The notes under the pieces were generated by a model, which worked only from the letters and a program-made list of their open reading frames with translations, did no database searches and was not told where the DNA came from. From Lewinella sp. IMCC34191 (GTDB lineage: Bacteria > Bacteroidota > Bacteroidia > Chitinophagales > Saprospiraceae): DNA of 64,000 bases. The stretch's first letter is position 1, and each line of letters starts with the position of its first letter. Positions 52,016 through 60,328 of this stretch are shown here, one piece after another. The position numbers and the translations under genes were made by a program. The stretch lies in assembly GCF_003390935.1 (NCBI RefSeq), contig NZ_QNQZ01000001.1, forward strand, positions 1,054,001 through 1,118,000, in the 5' to 3' direction.

Positions 52016-54076
52016 ATGAATTCATTTCGCCCCCTATACGGCGCCCTGTTACTGCTTGCCCTGGCGGTAAGCGGCTCCGTACTCGCTTCCAGTCACCGGG
52101 AAGCGCCCTTAATCGCTGACGATCCCCTTGCCGACAACGTAGATGTCTATGCTTTCCGGTCGCCACAGGATTCCAGCCTGATTACGCTGGTTGCCACGTT
52201 TATCCCCATGCAGCTTCCTCACGGAGGCCCGAATTACTACCACTTCGGGGAGGATATCCGGTACGAAATTCACGTAGATAATAACAGCCGGACGCCCGGT
52301 GACGAGATCACCTACCGCTTTACTTTCACCCGTACGAATCAGGATCCGTCGACCTTCTTCAACGTTCGCCTTGGCAAGGAGAACCTAAAGACGACCTACC
52401 GGCTGGAAATGATCGACGGAGAGGGTAACGTAAAGCTCTTCGTAGCCGAAGGAGAAGTACCCGCGCCGAATATCGGTCCCCGTTCGATCACGAGCGCGGT
52501 TGGCCTCGGCCAGGATAGCTATCAGGGCTACGCCGACAGCAAGATCAATAGCTACGACAACGATTTCGAGGTTTTTGTCGGGCCAATCGACGATCCCTTC
52601 TTCGTGGATCTCGGTGGCATCTTCGACCTGGGTGACGCGCCCCGCCAGGACGGCGACCCGATCGACGGCCTGGCTTGCTTCAACACCAGCGCGATCGTGA
52701 TGCACGTCCCGATCCGGGATCTGCTCAAGCCCAGCGCGAATGAGATGATGCCGAGCAGCATTCTGGATCCGGACTACATCATCGGTGTCTGGGCCTCGAC
52801 CTCCCGGCCCAAAATGCGGGTGCTGCAGGATGACGGTAGCCGCCCCGAAATACTCGATGACGACTACGTACAGGTTAGCCGACTAGGCATGCCCCTCACC
52901 AACGAGGCGGTCATCCCCGTTGGCATGAAAGACTACTGGAACGCCCTGACGCCGCACGAAGAGATCGCGGACACCATTCTGGATCAGTACTTCTACAATC
53001 CGGAACTGGCACTCTACATGGACACTGCCAACTTCGCTGCCGCGGTTCCCGCTTTCGCTCCCCTGCGGATTCAGGAAAAAAGCCTGGGCACGTACGACTT
53101 CACGAATGGCGCTGACGGCCTGTACGGCCTGAAAGGGAACGAAGCACTCGACGGTACGGCCCTGGCCGAGAACCAATTCGGTGGCCTGCTGCTGCCCGGC
53201 CCGGGTATGCCCCGCTCGGTCGATCTCTGGCCGATCTTTCACACCGGTGTACCTAACCTCCCACCCTATCAGCTGGCTACGGGTAAAGACGGCAACCCCC
53301 TCGCCGCCGGCAAACCCTTCATCAACAACTTCCTCCCGAACGGGGGTGACATGCTGCGCCTGAATATGGCCGTACCGGCTACCGATCGGAATAGTGCCGA
53401 TTTCAGCTCGCTGGGCCTGGTACAGGCTGCCGTACTCGGCCTCACCGATCCACGCTATAACGGTAGCGACACGCTGCAATTCATTCCCAACATGGACGGG
53501 TTCCCGAATGGTCGCCGACTAGAAGACGACGTTACCCGTATCGAGCTGCAGGCCGTTTCCGGTGTCGTACTGGCCGCCATTGGTCTATGGTATGACGACT
53601 ACGACCCCAACAGCGACGAAAGCCCCGTTACGGATGGTCTGACATCGGTACTGGGATACACCACCGGGGTAGAAGCCAACGACGTACCCTTCCGGGATTC
53701 CTTCCCCTTCGTCGCCCTGCCCCACAGCGGCGTCAGCGAGTGTAGCGGAATGATCGCCACGACCTCAACCCAGGATCTGTGGAATAACGATGGTCTTGGA
53801 TTGGAAGCGCCGAACGTGATCGGCAAAAGCTTCCCCAACCCATTCCAAACGAATACAAACCTGATGCTGCGGGTAAGGGAACGGACCGCGGTGAATATCG
53901 ACCTCTTTGATGTCAACGGACGAAACCTAAGTAACCTGGTTCGTCGTACGTTCGATAGCGGGGACCACCAGATACCGGTTCAGGTAGGTAACCTACCCGA
54001 AGGCATCTACTTCGCCGTGATCTCCGGCGGTCGGGGAGAAATCATCCAGACCCTCCGTATGGTCAAAACGAATTGA
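52016..54076 (+). CDS. Exported DUF4331 protein with T9SS sorting domain, copy 2
   Basis: A 686-residue paralogue of the preceding gene. It has a signal peptide (MNSFRPLYGALLLLALAVSG), the SSHREAPLIADDPLADNVDVY start of DUF4331, and then an extra 95 residues beginning GKSFPNPFQTNTNLMLRVR and ending LPEGIYFAVISGGRGEIIQT and MVKTN. That tail is a type A C-terminal sorting domain recognised by the type IX secretion system. It should reach the cell surface through machinery that includes PorT. The gene is followed by a hairpin terminator and a TPR lipoprotein gene. Confidence 0.9.
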   Translation: MNSFRPLYGALLLLALAVSGSVLASSHREAPLIADDPLADNVDVYAFRSPQDSSLITLVATFIPMQLPHGGPNYYHFGEDIRYEIHVDNNSRTPGDEITYRFTFTRTNQDPSTFFNVRLGKENLKTTYRLEMIDGEGNVKLFVAEGEVPAPNIGPRSITSAVGLGQDSYQGYADSKINSYDNDFEVFVGPIDDPFFVDLGGIFDLGDAPRQDGDPIDGLACFNTSAIVMHVPIRDLLKPSANEMMPSSILDPDYIIGVWASTSRPKMRVLQDDGSRPEILDDDYVQVSRLGMPLTNEAVIPVGMKDYWNALTPHEEIADTILDQYFYNPELALYMDTANFAAAVPAFAPLRIQEKSLGTYDFTNGADGLYGLKGNEALDGTALAENQFGGLLLPGPGMPRSVDLWPIFHTGVPNLPPYQLATGKDGNPLAAGKPFINNFLPNGGDMLRLNMAVPATDRNSADFSSLGLVQAAVLGLTDPRYNGSDTLQFIPNMDGFPNGRRLEDDVTRIELQAVSGVVLAAIGLWYDDYDPNSDESPVTDGLTSVLGYTTGVEANDVPFRDSFPFVALPHSGVSECSGMIATTSTQDLWNNDGLGLEAPNVIGKSFPNPFQTNTNLMLRVRERTAVNIDLFDVNGRNLSNLVRRTFDSGDHQIPVQVGNLPEGIYFAVISGGRGEIIQTLRMVKTN

Positions 54077-54099
54077 CCCCGGTAAACCCCAGTTTGTCG

Positions 54100-54137
54100 C
54101 CGCGGTATCCGGTTCCGGCCGGGTACCGCGGATTTTT
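54100..54137 (+). terminator. Hairpin terminator after DUF4331 copy 2
   Basis: CCGCGGTA (54100-54107) pairs with TACCGCGG (54124-54131), with a smaller CCGG-TT-CCGG hairpin between, then ATTTTTC. It lies 23 bases after the stop of the second DUF4331 gene and 26 bases before the next ATG. Confidence 0.65.
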
Positions 54138-54156
54138 CAGTCATCAGCACACTACT

Positions 54157-55398
54157 ATGTCCATTAATTATACCCCCTTACTTTTTCTAGCCCTGGCCCT
54201 GCTCTGCGCGTGTGGCGAGAGTACGAACAACGATAAGGCCTCCGCACTCAATATTCCCGAATTGTTACCGCGTCCCAAAGCACTGCAGTCAGCGGCGGAG
54301 TGGGAAAACACCCAGAACGGCTATAGCAAGATGGCAGCCGAGCTCCGTCTCGAAGATGAGCAGGCCATCGAGCCGAGAATAACCCTCGCCAAGATTTTCG
54401 TTAATGAGGCCAGGGTAACCGGAGAGCACGGTCACTACTACCCGGCGGCTCTTGCCATGTTGAACGAGGCCCTGGAACTGAATCACGCCGGGCCACGGAA
54501 TCCGAACCTTGAGTTCGATGCCATGGCCACCAAGGCCGGCGTTTTGTTGTCCCAGCACGAATTTGCTGCCGCCCTGCGTACCGCGAAGGAAGCTGCCGCG
54601 ATCAACCCCTACATTGCGCAGGTTTATGGTGCTATCGTCGATGCCAACGTAGAACTCGGCAACTATGCGGAAGCCATCGCCGCCGCCGACAAAATGAATG
54701 AGATTCGTCCCGACCTCCGGTCGTATAGCCGGGTTTCCTACCTGCGCGAAATCCATGGCGACACCGAGGGCGCGATCGAGGCGATGGAGCGGGCCGTGCG
54801 AGCCGGGGCACCGGGATACGAGTCCACGGCCTGGGCCCAGCTTACCCTGGCCGGTCTATACGAGCGGTACGGGACAACGGAACAGGCCTTCGAAACCTAC
54901 GACCGAATCCTGAAGGAACGGCCCAACTACCCCTTTGCCATTGCCGCCAAGGCTAAACTGGCAATGGATGCAGGCGACCTGGAACGCGCGGAGCAATTAC
55001 TTGATGAGGCTACCTCCATCATCCCTGAAGTAGGCTACTATATCCAATTAGCCGACCTGTACAAACTGCAGGGCCGCAATGAGGAAATGAAGGCCACGGA
55101 AAGGGAGATTATGGCTATGCTACAGGACGACGTCGATAGCGGCCACCGCATGGATATGGAATACGCCGCCCTTTACCTGGACCATTTTGAAGATCCTAGC
55201 GAAGCCCTTCGCTACATGGAATCGGAGTACGCCGCCCGCCCGGCCAACATTGACGTGAACCGCATGCTGGCGAATATCTACCTCGACATGGGCGATACGG
55301 CTAAGGCGCAGGAACACTTCATTAAAGCCACGGCTACCGAAAGCAAGCACCCGGAGGTGTCGGAATTACGCCAATCACTCGGGCTGGCCAGCAAGTAG
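54157..55398 (+). CDS. TPR lipoprotein
   Basis: A 413-residue lipoprotein with the lipobox LALALLCAC and at least six TPR-like helix pairs, such as AAELRLEDEQAIEPRITLAK, AIAAADKMNEIRPDLRSYSR, AFETYDRILKERPNYPFAIA, AEQLLDEATSIIPEVGYYIQ and MLANIYLDMGDTAKAQEHFI. The start ATG 54157 gives the lipobox; the frame extends upstream through the terminator. It may be coupled functionally to the DUF4331 proteins upstream, but the terminator suggests only partial readthrough. It overlaps the convergent MOSC gene by 24 bases. Confidence 0.82.
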   Translation: MSINYTPLLFLALALLCACGESTNNDKASALNIPELLPRPKALQSAAEWENTQNGYSKMAAELRLEDEQAIEPRITLAKIFVNEARVTGEHGHYYPAALAMLNEALELNHAGPRNPNLEFDAMATKAGVLLSQHEFAAALRTAKEAAAINPYIAQVYGAIVDANVELGNYAEAIAAADKMNEIRPDLRSYSRVSYLREIHGDTEGAIEAMERAVRAGAPGYESTAWAQLTLAGLYERYGTTEQAFETYDRILKERPNYPFAIAAKAKLAMDAGDLERAEQLLDEATSIIPEVGYYIQLADLYKLQGRNEEMKATEREIMAMLQDDVDSGHRMDMEYAALYLDHFEDPSEALRYMESEYAARPANIDVNRMLANIYLDMGDTAKAQEHFIKATATESKHPEVSELRQSLGLASK

Positions 55399-56187
55399 TA
55401 CTTCTACCGGGTCATTAACCCGTAAAAAGCCAGGCCCGTCCTCCAGTATGGCATTCATTCCGAAGTAGGTTTTATTTCCCTGCTTCCGGTAGGCAGCCAG
55501 GGTACTTAGCACGGTAAGATCCTTACCCCCCTCACCGGGGTTGACGGTAACCATAATGCATCTGGCACAGGGCTTGGGCAATCGAAATCTTAGCTGACCG
55601 ATACGTATGCGAGACCACCGGTCTTCCGCAAAGGCTTCGGAGGTATCGATCACGATATTCGGGCGAAAGCGCAGCACGTCCACCTCCTGTCCCAGTCGCT
55701 CCGATAGGGAACGAAAACTTGCGGTCGTAGTAATGAGGTACGGGTATCCGTCAGCAAAACTGACCTCCTCCCCTGCCGCGTAACGCGGATCGACCGGCCG
55801 GCTTACCCGATCGTTCATATAGACGAGCCGTACGTCCGGAATACCAACGAGATCGGACAGGCCGGGAGCAGAAACCAAGCAAGCGGAAAAGGTATCGTCC
55901 CAAACCGTTACGGTCACGTCGCCCGCACCGGCGGGTCGGGCATCGGACAAGGTAAGACCGGTGGAAGGGTCATCCGAGTGGTGTATCCGCAGGCCGCGTT
56001 CCCCAGCTAATGAGGCCGACAACTTCGTCAGATGGGGATGTTTCCGTTGGCTAATGAATTGGCCGATGGTGTCAACCAACATCCAACGACGATCATCTTT
56101 AAACCCGCGCTCCGCCGCCATTATTTCCGTCAGCCGCTCGCCGCCCAGGCTCTTCACCGGGTAGCGATAGAGTGCGCTAACGTGCAT
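55375..56187 (-). CDS. MOSC domain protein, YcbX-like
   Basis: A 270-residue protein with an N-terminal MOSC beta-barrel domain (VSALYRYPVKSLGGERL) and a C-terminal MOSC domain (RFRLPKPCARCIMVTVNPGEGG), as in YcbX and the mARC enzymes. The conserved cysteine that would ligate molybdenum is in KPCARC. Relatives reduce N-hydroxylated compounds with a molybdenum cofactor. It overlaps the lysA end by 11 bases, so both are in one operon, and converges with the TPR gene with a 24-base overlap. Confidence 0.88.
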   Translation of the reverse strand: MHVSALYRYPVKSLGGERLTEIMAAERGFKDDRRWMLVDTIGQFISQRKHPHLTKLSASLAGERGLRIHHSDDPSTGLTLSDARPAGAGDVTVTVWDDTFSACLVSAPGLSDLVGIPDVRLVYMNDRVSRPVDPRYAAGEEVSFADGYPYLITTTASFRSLSERLGQEVDVLRFRPNIVIDTSEAFAEDRWSRIRIGQLRFRLPKPCARCIMVTVNPGEGGKDLTVLSTLAAYRKQGNKTYFGMNAILEDGPGFLRVNDPVEVLLAGQPE

Positions 56188-57439
56188 CGGCTACGCTTGC
56201 CTCCACCAATTGGGGCAGTTCGACCTGCGTGCCCAGAAGGTCCTCCATGGTTTCCCGGCGACGGATCAGATGATGCTCTCCATCGAGAATCATGACCTCC
56301 GCCGGACGATAGCGGCTGTTGTAATTCGAAGACATCATGTAGCAGTACGCTCCGGCGTTGGCCATGGCAAGGATGTCGCCTTCCCGAACCTCACTGAGCT
56401 GGCGGTTGATGCCGAAGGTGTCCGTCTCGCAGATGTATCCTACGACCGTATAGATCCGGGGCTTTCCTTTCGGATTACTGATGTTGGTGATGTGGTGGTA
56501 CGCATCGTAGAACATCGGCCGAATGAAGTGATTGAGCCCACTATCCACCCCGGCGAAGACGGTGGCGGGGGTGGTCTTTACGACGTTCGTGCGCACCAGG
56601 AAAGTTCCCGCCTCGCTGACGAGGAACTTGCCGGGTTCAAACATCAACTCCAACTCGCGGCCGTAATCCGTGCAGAATTCGTTGAAGCGGGTACTCAGTC
56701 GCTGGCCGAGGTCTTCGATGTCCGTAGCAATGCCCCCTTCCTTATAGGGTACTTTGAAACCGGAACCAAAATCAATGTAGTCCAGATCCGGGAAGTCGGT
56801 GGCGGCGCGCAAGAGAATCTCTACGCCCTGAAGAAATACCTGGGCGTCCAGAATATCCGAGCCGGTATGCATATGCAGGCCTTCCACCTTAAGATCGAGC
56901 GCGTTGACGATTTTGAGCACGTGCGGGACCTGGTGAATCGAGATACCGAATTTGGAGTCGATATGACCGACGCTGATCTTGCTATTTCCGCCCGCCATGA
57001 TGTGGGGGTTGAGGCGTATACAAACCGGTACGCCCCGGTGCTGGTCGCCGAACTGCTCCAGAATGGAAATATTATCGATGTTCATCCGCACGCCCTTTCC
57101 TACGGCTTCGTTGACCTCGTCGAGCCCGACGCAGTTCGGGGTAAAGAGAATGTCGTGTGGATCGAAACCGGCCATCAGCCCCAGATCGACCTCCTGCATG
57201 GATACCGTATCGAGGCCACTGCCCCACTGGCGGAAGAGACGCAGGATATTAAGGTTAGTCAAGGCCTTGCAGGCGTAGTTAATACGCAGCCGATTGACAC
57301 CCGAGAAGGCCCGGTTGATGCGGTCGTACTGCCGTTTCATCCGATCGGCGTCGTATACGTAAACGGGGGCGCCGTATTTTTCCACGAGGGAGAGTACGTC
57401 AAGGCCGGCTATGGAGTAGCGTCCGTCGGCAAATTGCAT
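56177..57439 (-). CDS. lysA: Diaminopimelate decarboxylase
   Basis: LysA makes L-lysine from meso-diaminopimelate using PLP. The 420-residue alanine racemase-fold protein has the PLP lysine K58 in INYACKALTN, the HMHTGSDI histidine block, FGSGFKVPY, FEPGKFLVSEAG and the active-site cysteine in YICETDTFG. Length is normal. It is upstream of the MOSC gene and shares its 3' end with it. A TACCTTCG box lies 28 bases before the ATG. Confidence 0.95.
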   Translation of the reverse strand: MQFADGRYSIAGLDVLSLVEKYGAPVYVYDADRMKRQYDRINRAFSGVNRLRINYACKALTNLNILRLFRQWGSGLDTVSMQEVDLGLMAGFDPHDILFTPNCVGLDEVNEAVGKGVRMNIDNISILEQFGDQHRGVPVCIRLNPHIMAGGNSKISVGHIDSKFGISIHQVPHVLKIVNALDLKVEGLHMHTGSDILDAQVFLQGVEILLRAATDFPDLDYIDFGSGFKVPYKEGGIATDIEDLGQRLSTRFNEFCTDYGRELELMFEPGKFLVSEAGTFLVRTNVVKTTPATVFAGVDSGLNHFIRPMFYDAYHHITNISNPKGKPRIYTVVGYICETDTFGINRQLSEVREGDILAMANAGAYCYMMSSNYNSRYRPAEVMILDGEHHLIRRRETMEDLLGTQVELPQLVEASVADAR

Positions 57440-57467
57440 GCGTAAAGTCTTTTGATGGGGTATTGCC

Positions 57468-57475
57468 CGAAGGTA
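57468..57475 (-). promoter_or_regulatory. -7 promoter box TACCTTCG for lysA
   Basis: The minus strand reads TACCTTCG, 28 bases before the lysA ATG at 57439. It is the same box as before gyrA, the dynamin-like gene and PAP2. Confidence 0.45.
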
Positions 57476-57527
57476 GAAAAGCTATGAACAATAACCCGTA
57501 CAAAACAGGTTCAATTGAAAAAGCTAA

Positions 57528-57851
57528 ATGTCTATATTCCTACAAAGTAACGGCTACATGGATGACCTCTGGTGGATCATCGGAGCGCTCATCGTCCTGG
57601 TCGTCGTATTTTACATGACCCGGCGCGCGCAATACACCCAGCGGGCCGAGACGGTCAAGAATGCCGACCCCCGGCAAAACGTCGTCAACGACAGCAGTTA
57701 CAACGATAAGCAGGACGGGATCGACGGTCACCGGTCGGAAGGATTCACCGCGGAACAGGCCGAACGCACGGTGGATGACATGGAAGAAAACGGACACATC
57801 CCCAGTGACGAGGAGTTTCACGATCTGCGGGACGACATGAAGAAGGACTAG
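57528..57851 (+). CDS. Small single-pass membrane protein
   Basis: A 107-residue protein with one N-terminal helix (DLWWIIGALIVLVVVFYMTR) and a strongly acidic, hydrophilic C-terminal half (GFTAEQAERTVDDMEENGHIP, then DEEFHDLRDD). The ATG could be 57528 or 57558, the latter starting MDDLWWIIG. Not recognised. It is upstream of the LptF/G-like permease gene by 37 bases and on the same strand, so it may be cotranscribed, but no role is known. Confidence 0.6.
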   Translation: MSIFLQSNGYMDDLWWIIGALIVLVVVFYMTRRAQYTQRAETVKNADPRQNVVNDSSYNDKQDGIDGHRSEGFTAEQAERTVDDMEENGHIPSDEEFHDLRDDMKKD

Positions 57852-57888
57852 AAGCAACATTCGGAGGGGGCCGGGCGTCTTTTACCCG

Positions 57889-59556
57889 ATGAAGCAACTG
57901 GATAAACTGCTGGCCAAATCCTTCGTCGGGCCGTTCATCGTCACCTTCGCGATCGCGCTGTTCGTGCTGCTGATGCAAATCCTGTGGCTTTACCTGGACG
58001 ATATCGCCGGCAAGGGCCTTAGTTTTTTCCTGATCATGGAGCTGCTGGCCTATAAGTGCGTAGGCCTGGTTCCGCTCGCGCTGCCCCTCGCCCTCCTGAT
58101 CTCCTCCGTTATGGTGCTCGGCAACCTGGCGGAGCACTACGAATTATCCAGTTTCAAATCCGCGGGCGTCAGCTTACTCCGGGTCATCCGCATCATGATC
58201 ATTTTCGGGATGGCCGGCGCCCTGGTTTCCTATTTATGCAGTGATTACGTCATACCGGCCGCCAACCTGCAATTCGGTGCCCGGATGTACGACATCCAGC
58301 AGAAGAAGCCGACCCTCAATATGGAACCCGGGGTCTTCAACGAAGATTTTAATCAGTTCACCATCCGGCTTGGGAATCGCGACGATGACGGTCGTGGTAT
58401 TTCCGACGTATTGATCTACGATCATACCAAGGCCAACGTTGGTGAACTCAGCCAGATCACGGCCACCAACGGCGAGATGTACACGGCTGAAGGGGGATCG
58501 GCCTTCGTCATGCAACTCTTCGACGGCCACCAGTACGTGGAACAGCGGCCCGGCGGACGCAACGGCAAGAGCCTGCCCTTCATGCGAACCAGTTTCGATA
58601 CCTACACCAAGGTATTTGACCTGAGTGAATTTCTGCTGGAGCGACATGCGGCCTCGCTCTTCAGTACCAACCGCAGCATGCTCTCCACCTGGCAGTTACA
58701 GGAAGGGGTGGATAGCATCGACATCGATATTGCGGTCAGAAAACAGGGGCTCAGCAATCACCTGATTGCTTACTTGCCCGAACTTAGGCGCGATACCATC
58801 AAGTACCGTACGGTTGCTCCCGATCGCCCCATGGAAGGAGTTTACCCTACAGATAGCTTGGAGGCCGAAGTCGAAGACTCCTCTGCCACGGACACGGACA
58901 TCGACCTTTCCAATCCGCCTCCCTACCAGGCCCGTTCCAAGCGAACGGCCGACGGTACCGTTGTCCGGTCGAAGCAGCAGATGAAGCGCATCCGCAGCGC
59001 GGAAGAACACCCGCTGGTGATGGCCGCCTCGCCCTGGAATGGCCTGCAAAGTGCCTTGGACTCCCTTCCCCTGGACGACCGCGGGCGGGTCTACAACCGG
59101 GCCCGGTCGAGTATACGCTCGGTAACGGGGCAGGCGCAATCCACGATCCGCCTGCTCCCGGGAATTCAGGAAAGCCGGGTCAAGCATATTTACGACATGC
59201 ACATGAAGTACAGCATGGCGCTGGTTTGCATCATCTTCGTCTTCATCGGTGCTCCCATGGGCGCGATCGTGCGGAAGGGAGGATTCGGGTATCCCATTCT
59301 GGTCAGCATCATTTTCTTCGTCATCTTTATTATTCTGACCATCTTCTGCCGGAAACTGGCGGAGAGTTTTGTAGTTAACGGAGCCTTTGCCGGCTGGCTT
59401 CCCTGTATCATCCTGTTTCCGGTGAGTCTGTGGATCACCTTCAGTGCCATGAATGACGCCAAACTGGTGAATACCGATCTGGCCAAGGATGCTTTCCGCC
59501 GCGCCCGCGATAGCAAACAGGTCACGGCGATGCGCCGGATGCTGGCCAAGTCCTAA
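57889..59556 (+). CDS. LptF/LptG-family permease
   Basis: A 555-residue inner-membrane protein of the YjgP/YjgQ family, the transmembrane part of the lipopolysaccharide export ABC transporter. N-terminal helices (VGPFIVTFAIALFVLLMQIL), a large periplasmic jelly-roll domain (residues about 130-440), and C-terminal helices (ALVCIIFVFIGAPMGAIVRK) are in the normal order. The periplasmic part is longer than usual, with an acidic insert around 300-345 rich in serine and proline. In Bacteroidota the two subunits are often scattered, so whether it is F or G is unclear. Confidence 0.88.
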   Translation: MKQLDKLLAKSFVGPFIVTFAIALFVLLMQILWLYLDDIAGKGLSFFLIMELLAYKCVGLVPLALPLALLISSVMVLGNLAEHYELSSFKSAGVSLLRVIRIMIIFGMAGALVSYLCSDYVIPAANLQFGARMYDIQQKKPTLNMEPGVFNEDFNQFTIRLGNRDDDGRGISDVLIYDHTKANVGELSQITATNGEMYTAEGGSAFVMQLFDGHQYVEQRPGGRNGKSLPFMRTSFDTYTKVFDLSEFLLERHAASLFSTNRSMLSTWQLQEGVDSIDIDIAVRKQGLSNHLIAYLPELRRDTIKYRTVAPDRPMEGVYPTDSLEAEVEDSSATDTDIDLSNPPPYQARSKRTADGTVVRSKQQMKRIRSAEEHPLVMAASPWNGLQSALDSLPLDDRGRVYNRARSSIRSVTGQAQSTIRLLPGIQESRVKHIYDMHMKYSMALVCIIFVFIGAPMGAIVRKGGFGYPILVSIIFFVIFIILTIFCRKLAESFVVNGAFAGWLPCIILFPVSLWITFSAMNDAKLVNTDLAKDAFRRARDSKQVTAMRRMLAKS

Positions 59557-59561
59557 ATCTC

Positions 59562-59569
59562 TACCTTCG
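59562..59569 (+). promoter_or_regulatory. -7 promoter box TACCTTCG for PAP2 gene
   Basis: TACCTTCG ends four bases (CGGT) before the ATG at 59574, immediately after the LptF/G stop. It predicts a leaderless transcript independent of the permease. Confidence 0.5.
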
Positions 59570-59573
59570 CGGT

Positions 59574-60326
59574 ATGCCGTTCATCCGACGTCACTTTACG
59601 CCGCCCAGTCTACGCTTCCGCACTTTCCTGCGGGCCAACCGCTTTTTCCTGATCGGCGTGCTGTTGCTGATCCTGTTTAACTTCTACCTGGTACTGACCA
59701 ACCAGCAGGGTGACGAACTGATTGCCATCAATCAACTGCGCACCGACCGGTTGGACCGGCTCTTCATTGCCGGCACCATGCTGGGTGAGCCGATCGCCTA
59801 CATCGTGGTCATTATCGGCTTTCTGATGTATCGCATCCGGACGGCCATCTTCGTGGCGCTGACGGGCGCGGCCGTAGGCGTCATTACCGGACTGCTAAAG
59901 CTCTATTTCGCCGAAGCGCGCCCGATGCGCTGGTTTTTCGACAACTTCGAGGCCACCTGGCACAATCTGAACCTCTTCGACGAATCGATGCGCAACTGGG
60001 GGGACACCAGCTTCCCCAGCGGACACTCGGCCTCGGCCTTCGCCTTATTCAGTTTCGTTTCGCTGAACGTGCGGCGCCCGAAAATCCTGGTCAGTGTGCT
60101 GTGTTTTCTACTGGCCACCGAGGTGGCATTCAGCCGGATGTACCTGCTGTATCATTTTTTACGAGACGTGACCGCCGGTGCATTTCTGGGGCTTCTCATT
60201 GCGGTGGTCATGTTTTTCCTACAGTGGAAACTAGCCCCCGATAACCGCGTTCTCAACGATGGTATCTGGTGGACGTCCGCACGTACCCTACCCCAATCAA
60301 AGAATAGCCCAACCGACCAAGAGTAA
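59574..60326 (+). CDS. PAP2-family membrane phosphatase
   Basis: A 250-residue integral membrane phosphatase. The three PAP2 motifs are KLYFAEARP, the PSGH motif in SFPSGHSASAFALFS, and SRMYLLYHFLRDVTAGAF (S-R-x5-H-x3-D). Four to five hydrophobic helices surround them. Possible substrates are undecaprenyl pyrophosphate or phosphatidic acid/lipid A phosphates; the sequence does not decide. It is followed two bases later by the saccharopine dehydrogenase-like gene, so the two are cotranscribed. Confidence 0.9.
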   Translation: MPFIRRHFTPPSLRFRTFLRANRFFLIGVLLLILFNFYLVLTNQQGDELIAINQLRTDRLDRLFIAGTMLGEPIAYIVVIIGFLMYRIRTAIFVALTGAAVGVITGLLKLYFAEARPMRWFFDNFEATWHNLNLFDESMRNWGDTSFPSGHSASAFALFSFVSLNVRRPKILVSVLCFLLATEVAFSRMYLLYHFLRDVTAGAFLGLLIAVVMFFLQWKLAPDNRVLNDGIWWTSARTLPQSKNSPTDQE

Positions 60327-60328
60327 CC

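Noticed and set aside
56210-57445. Open frame of 411 codons opposite lysA
   Set aside because: lysA has all the catalytic motifs; the antisense frame is a codon-bias shadow with no recognisable domain.
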